A stretch of 64,000 nucleotides of DNA from Nocardioides seonyuensis (GTDB lineage: Bacteria; Actinomycetota; Actinomycetes; Propionibacteriales; Nocardioidaceae): positions 372,001 to 436,000 of the forward strand of contig NZ_CP038436.1 in assembly GCF_004683965.1 (NCBI RefSeq), in the 5' to 3' direction. Shown piece by piece: positions 60,260-64,000 of this stretch (the stretch's first letter is position 1; each line of letters starts with the position of its first letter). A program made the translations under genes and the position numbers. Under the pieces are notes generated by a model. The model was not told the origin of the DNA and searched no databases. It saw only the letters and a list, made by a program, of their open reading frames with translations.

Positions 60260-61054
60260 ATGGCCATGAGCCCGCGCAAGCGCGCGCAGGTGTCCCGGGG
60301 GATCCAGTACGGCATCCTGGTGCTCCTGGCGATCGTCATCGCCCTGGCGGCTGACTGGAAGACCCTGGCTGAGGACTTCGCCGACCTGGACATCGCCGCG
60401 GCGATGTTCCCCGAGGTGATCACCACAGCCCTGAAGAACACCGTCCTCTACACCGCCTCCGGGTTCGCCTTCGGGCTGGGGCTGGGGCTGGTGCTCGCGC
60501 TGATGCGGCTCTCCCCGGTCGGCCCCTACCGGTGGATGGCCACGGCCTTCATCGAGTTCTTCCGTGGGCTGCCGGCGCTGGTGGTGTTCATCGCCCTCAG
60601 CGTCGGCATCGCCATCGCCTTCCCCGGCCGTGCCATCCCCGGCGGCACGCTCGGGGTGGCGACGGTGGCGCTCGGCCTCGTCGGGGGCGCCTACATGGCC
60701 GAGACCATCCGCGCCGGGATCCAGGCCGTCCCGAAGGGGCAGATGGAGGCCGCGCGATCGCTCGGCATGTCTCCGACCCGGGCCATGATCTCGATCGTGA
60801 TCCCGCAGGCGTTCCGCATCATCCTGCCGCCGCTCACCAACGAGCTGATCCTGCTGACCAAGGACTCCTCCCTGGTCTACGTGCTGGGATACACCTCGTC
60901 CACGATCGAGCTCACCTCGTTCGGCCGCGCGGCGCTGAACCAGGAGAAGTCGATGACACCTCTGGTGGTCATCTCCGTCTGCTACCTGATGATCACCATC
61001 CCGCTGTCGATCGTCGTACGACGCATGGAGTCCCGCGCCGAGAGGGCACGCTGA
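60260..61054 (+). CDS. Polar amino-acid ABC transporter permease
   Basis: 264 residues with five transmembrane helices and the HisM/GlnP-type EAA loop: [30 protein letters not shown]. The N-terminal motif [30 protein letters not shown] is standard for the family. ATG start 29 bases after the binding protein; the stop overlaps the ATPase start by one base. Confidence 0.93.
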   Translation: MAMSPRKRAQVSRGIQYGILVLLAIVIALAADWKTLAEDFADLDIAAAMFPEVITTALKNTVLYTASGFAFGLGLGLVLALMRLSPVGPYRWMATAFIEFFRGLPALVVFIALSVGIAIAFPGRAIPGGTLGVATVALGLVGGAYMAETIRAGIQAVPKGQMEAARSLGMSPTRAMISIVIPQAFRIILPPLTNELILLTKDSSLVYVLGYTSSTIELTSFGRAALNQEKSMTPLVVISVCYLMITIPLSIVVRRMESRAERAR

Positions 61055-61815
61055 TGACCACGACCCCCACCGACACCAGCCGCAGCGCTGCCGCGATCGA
61101 CGTGCAGCAGCTCCACAAGTACTTCGGCGACAACGAGGTGCTCAAGGGCATCGACTTCCACGTCGCCAACGGCCAGGTCGTCTGCGTCATCGGGCCGTCG
61201 GGCTCGGGCAAGTCGACCCTCCTGCGCTGCGTCAACCTGCTGGAGACGCCGACCAGCGGCAAGATCCTGATCGAGGGCGACGAGATCACCGACCCCGACG
61301 CCGACGTCGACAAGCTCCGGGCCCGCATCGGCATGGTGTTCCAGTCCTTCAACCTCTTCCCGCACATGACGGTGCTGCGCAACCTCACCATCGCCCAGCA
61401 GAAGGTGAAGGGCCGCAAGAAGGAGGAGGCGATCGAGGTCGCCCGGCGCAACCTGGAGAAGGTCGGGCTCTCCGAGAAGGAGTCGGCCTATCCCGCTCAC
61501 CTCTCCGGCGGTCAGCAGCAACGCGTCGCGATCGCGCGCGCCTTGTCGATGGATCCCGACCTGATGCTCTTCGACGAGCCGACCTCCGCCCTCGACCCCG
61601 AGCTCGTCGGCGACGTCCTGGAGGTCATGAAGGACCTCGCCAGCGAGGGCATGACGATGATGGTCGTGACCCACGAGATGGGGTTCGCCCGCGAGGTCGG
61701 TGACAACCTGGTCTTCATGGACGGCGGCGTCATCGTCGAGGAGGGTGACCCCAACGAGGTGCTGGCCAACCCGCAGCACGAGCGCACCCAGGCGTTCCTC
61801 TCCAAGGTGCTCTGA
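61054..61815 (+). CDS. Polar amino-acid ABC transporter ATP-binding protein
   Basis: 253 residues. Walker [13 protein letters not shown]-loop [10 protein letters not shown], signature [16 protein letters not shown], Walker [14 protein letters not shown], and H-loop VTHEMGFA, all standard for the GlnQ/HisP family. It is the last gene of the binding protein-permease-ATPase operon and is followed by the convergent LysR gene after 17 bases. Confidence 0.95.
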   Translation: MTTTPTDTSRSAAAIDVQQLHKYFGDNEVLKGIDFHVANGQVVCVIGPSGSGKSTLLRCVNLLETPTSGKILIEGDEITDPDADVDKLRARIGMVFQSFNLFPHMTVLRNLTIAQQKVKGRKKEEAIEVARRNLEKVGLSEKESAYPAHLSGGQQQRVAIARALSMDPDLMLFDEPTSALDPELVGDVLEVMKDLASEGMTMMVVTHEMGFAREVGDNLVFMDGGVIVEEGDPNEVLANPQHERTQAFLSKVL

Positions 61816-61832
61816 CGCGGCCCCTGCCGTGA

Positions 61833-62741
61833 TCAGGCGCTGAGCCACTCCTGCGCGGCACGCACGACCGCGTCGGTGAGGTCGGCCATCGCCGCGGACC
61901 CGAGCCGCCAGTGCTGCCAGAAGAGCGCCACGTCGTTGCGACGCCCGGGCACCAGCTCGACCAGACGCCCGGCCGCCAGGTCCGCCTCGGCCTCGTGGGC
62001 CATGAGCATCCCCCACCCCATGCCGCGCCGTACGGCGGAGTCGAACTCGCGCACCGAAGGGATGTAGGTCGTCGGGGGCGCCAGGTGCTTGCGGGTGACC
62101 CGCCGCACGAAGTCGTGCTGGAGGGTGTCGGCCCGGTCGAAGGCGACCATCCGCGCGGCGGCCAGGCTGGTGGCGTTGACGCCGTCGGCGAAGTGCCGGT
62201 CGTGGAACTCGGGCGTGGTGACCGCGGTGTAGCGCAGCCGGCCGAGCCTGACGACCCGGCAGCCCGGCACCGGCTTGGGCTCTGAGGTGATCGCGGCCAT
62301 GACCTCGCCGCGGCGCAGCCGGGCCGCCGTACGACTCTGGTCGTCGCGGATCACCTCGAACACCACGCGGTGCTGGTCCTGCACGGCGACCAGTGCGTCG
62401 ACGAGCCAGCCGTAGAGCACGTCGGAGTTCACCGCCAGCGGGATCGAGGTGTAGGACGTCGAGTCGGGCTCGTCCTCCACCAGCTCGCTCACGGCCTCCC
62501 GCTCCAGGAGCTCCGTCTGGGCGGCCAGTCGCACCAGGACGTGGCCCGCCTCGGTGGGCTCGAGCGGCTTGACCCGGTGGAGCAGGACGCGGCCGACCCG
62601 GGCTTCGAGGGCCTTGATCCGCTGGCTCACCGCCGACGGGGTGACGTGCAGCTCGCGCGCGGCCGCCTCGAAGGTTCCGAGGCGCACGGAGGTGGCGAGA
62701 GTGCGGAGGGCGACCGGGTCGAGCTGGGTGACGTCTTTCAT
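61833..62741 (-). CDS. LysR family regulator, ArgP/LysG type
   Basis: 302 residues. The N-terminal helix-turn-helix LRTLATSVRLGTFEAAARELHVTPSAVSQRIKALEARVG (about 12-49) is followed by a periplasmic-binding-like effector domain. LysG/ArgP type is indicated by the divergent LysE-type exporter; such regulators activate the exporter when lysine or arginine accumulates. ATG at 62741, 72 bases from lysE. Confidence 0.93.
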   Translation of the reverse strand: MKDVTQLDPVALRTLATSVRLGTFEAAARELHVTPSAVSQRIKALEARVGRVLLHRVKPLEPTEAGHVLVRLAAQTELLEREAVSELVEDEPDSTSYTSIPLAVNSDVLYGWLVDALVAVQDQHRVVFEVIRDDQSRTAARLRRGEVMAAITSEPKPVPGCRVVRLGRLRYTAVTTPEFHDRHFADGVNATSLAAARMVAFDRADTLQHDFVRRVTRKHLAPPTTYIPSVREFDSAVRRGMGWGMLMAHEAEADLAAGRLVELVPGRRNDVALFWQHWRLGSAAMADLTDAVVRAAQEWLSA

Positions 62742-62771
62742 ACTGAGAGATTCTAATGATTCACGAAAATA

Positions 62772-62799
62772 GTTCGCTGGATTGTTGCTCGTTGCGAAC
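62772..62799. promoter_or_regulatory. Possible LysR binding region
   Basis: GTTCGC-N16-GCGAAC inverted repeat in the AT-richer gap between the divergent LysR and LysE genes. Confidence 0.4.
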
Positions 62800-62813
62800 C
62801 TAGCGTTGTCCTC

Positions 62814-63413
62814 ATGTGGAACGTCACCCTCGCCGGCATGCTGACCGGGCTTGCCCTCATCGTCGCCATCGGCGCCCAGAACGCCTTCCTGCTGCGCCAG
62901 GGGATCCGAGGCGAACAGGTGCTGCCGATCGTGCTGACGTGCCTGGTCTCCGACGTGGTCGCGATCTCAGCCGGGGTCGCGGGCCTCGGTGTCGTGCTCG
63001 AGCGGTGGCCCTCGCTGCTCCCGGTCGCGCAGGTCGTCGGAGGCATCTACCTGATCGCCTTCGGGATCCACGCCGCGATGCGCGCCTGGCGCCCCACCGC
63101 GCTCGACGCGGGTGCCGGCGCGACGCTGACGCCGGGCCGCGCCGTATTGCTGACCCTGGCGCTCACCTGGCTCAACCCGCACTTCTACCTGGACGCCGTC
63201 CTCATGCTCGGCACGGTGGCCAACAGCTTCGGCGAGGACCGCTGGTGGTTCTTCGCCGGGACCGTCCTCGCGAGCACGATGTGGTTCTTCGGCCTGGGGT
63301 ACGGCGCCCGCCTGCTGCGCGGCCTCTTCGCGCGGCCGTCTGCCTGGCGGGTCCTCGACTCGGGCATCGCCGTCTTCATGGGCGTGCTGGGCGTGGGCCT
63401 GCTCGCCCACTGA
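62814..63413 (+). CDS. LysE/ArgO family amino-acid exporter
   Basis: 199 residues with six transmembrane helices. The N-terminal GLALIVAIGAQNAFLLRQGIRG is the LysE signature, and WLNPHFYLDAVLMLG is the conserved second motif. It exports basic amino acids and is controlled by the divergent LysR protein. ATG start at 62814. Confidence 0.94.
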   Translation: MWNVTLAGMLTGLALIVAIGAQNAFLLRQGIRGEQVLPIVLTCLVSDVVAISAGVAGLGVVLERWPSLLPVAQVVGGIYLIAFGIHAAMRAWRPTALDAGAGATLTPGRAVLLTLALTWLNPHFYLDAVLMLGTVANSFGEDRWWFFAGTVLASTMWFFGLGYGARLLRGLFARPSAWRVLDSGIAVFMGVLGVGLLAH

Positions 63414-63469
63414 CCCCTCCTCCTCCCGGACGCACTCCGCCGAGCAGGCGAGGACCCCCAGCCCACCGA

Positions 63470-63532
63470 GATAGTCCGTATCAAAAAGCTCGTGGACACG
63501 CCGGCCCGAGGAGCTTCCTGATGCGGACTATC
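63470..63532. repeat. 63-bp imperfect palindrome
   Basis: Left arm 63470-63491 (GATAGTCCGTATCAAAAAGC) and right arm 63511-63532 pair in 19 of 22 positions, with a 19-bp loop. Between lysE and hppD, so it may terminate both; size is unusual for a terminator. Confidence 0.65.
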
Positions 63533-63570
63533 GGGAGGGGCGAGGGAGGGGCCAGGGAGGGGAGGTGCGG

Positions 63571-64000
<430 letters not shown>

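Overview
The window is a high-GC actinobacterial chromosome segment, densely packed on both strands, with many GTG starts and 4-bp start/stop overlaps. Gene content fits a Nocardioides-like member of the Propionibacteriales: truncated haemoglobin O, the mec-cysO-cysM cysteine route, a TIGR03885-type flavin oxidoreductase, DUF222-HNH and Vsr-like nucleases, LuxR-type two-component systems and a GPGG small membrane protein. The genus is inferred from gene content and not proven. No rRNA, phage module, integrase or CRISPR array is visible.

Layout. 1-8 kb: a truncated secreted protein, aminopeptidase N, DUF5130 and membrane proteins, an MscS channel, haemoglobin O, a double-hotdog thioesterase and a TetR regulator with a clear operator. 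7-12 kb: thiolase, MarR, DUF2254 protein, EttA and a single-stranded DNA-binding protein. 12-20 kb: two dynamin-like GTPases coupled to a PrsW protease, a Xaa-Pro aminopeptidase and RlmC. 20-30 kb: a two-component system, a GH13 enzyme coupled to a flavin oxidoreductase, a frameshifted dicarboxylate symporter, tRNA-Arg, an aldo/keto reductase and adenosine deaminase. 30-36 kb: DsbA/MauE-type genes, oligoribonuclease, tRNA-His, a DUF305 lipoprotein, an FAD oxidoreductase and tRNA-Lys. The tRNA-Lys tail is duplicated 1.1 kb away, around a TetR/SnoaL pair. 36-40 kb: a nickel/cobalt ECF uptake operon with a perfect Nur-type box, a peroxiredoxin and tRNA-Leu. 40-46 kb: rdgB-rph, then an ABC exporter and a divergent two-component system around a 9-bp palindrome.

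46-58 kb resembles the mycobacterial block clpS-Rv1332-mec-cysO-cysM-murI-Rv1339-rph-rdgB. Here it is interrupted by a sulfotransferase, a set of secreted proteins (DUF3152, CotH/Calx-beta, phosphodiesterase), a DUF222-HNH nuclease and the 40-46 kb transport/signalling genes. 58-64 kb: a Vsr-like nuclease gene bracketed by 53-bp palindromic repeats, a DUF1697 protein, a polar amino-acid ABC transporter, a LysR/LysE exporter pair and the end of hppD.

The most unusual signals are palindromic repeats beside nuclease genes. The Vsr-like nuclease gene (57729-58703) lies between two direct copies of a 53-bp hairpin element, and the downstream copy supplies its last codons and stop. The DUF222-HNH gene (46911-48287) has four tandem 34-bp imperfect palindromes upstream of its start. 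Other palindromes include twin hairpins with the same 7-nt loop beside tRNA-Arg, a 61-bp in-frame palindrome inside rlmC, and a 63-bp palindrome upstream of hppD.
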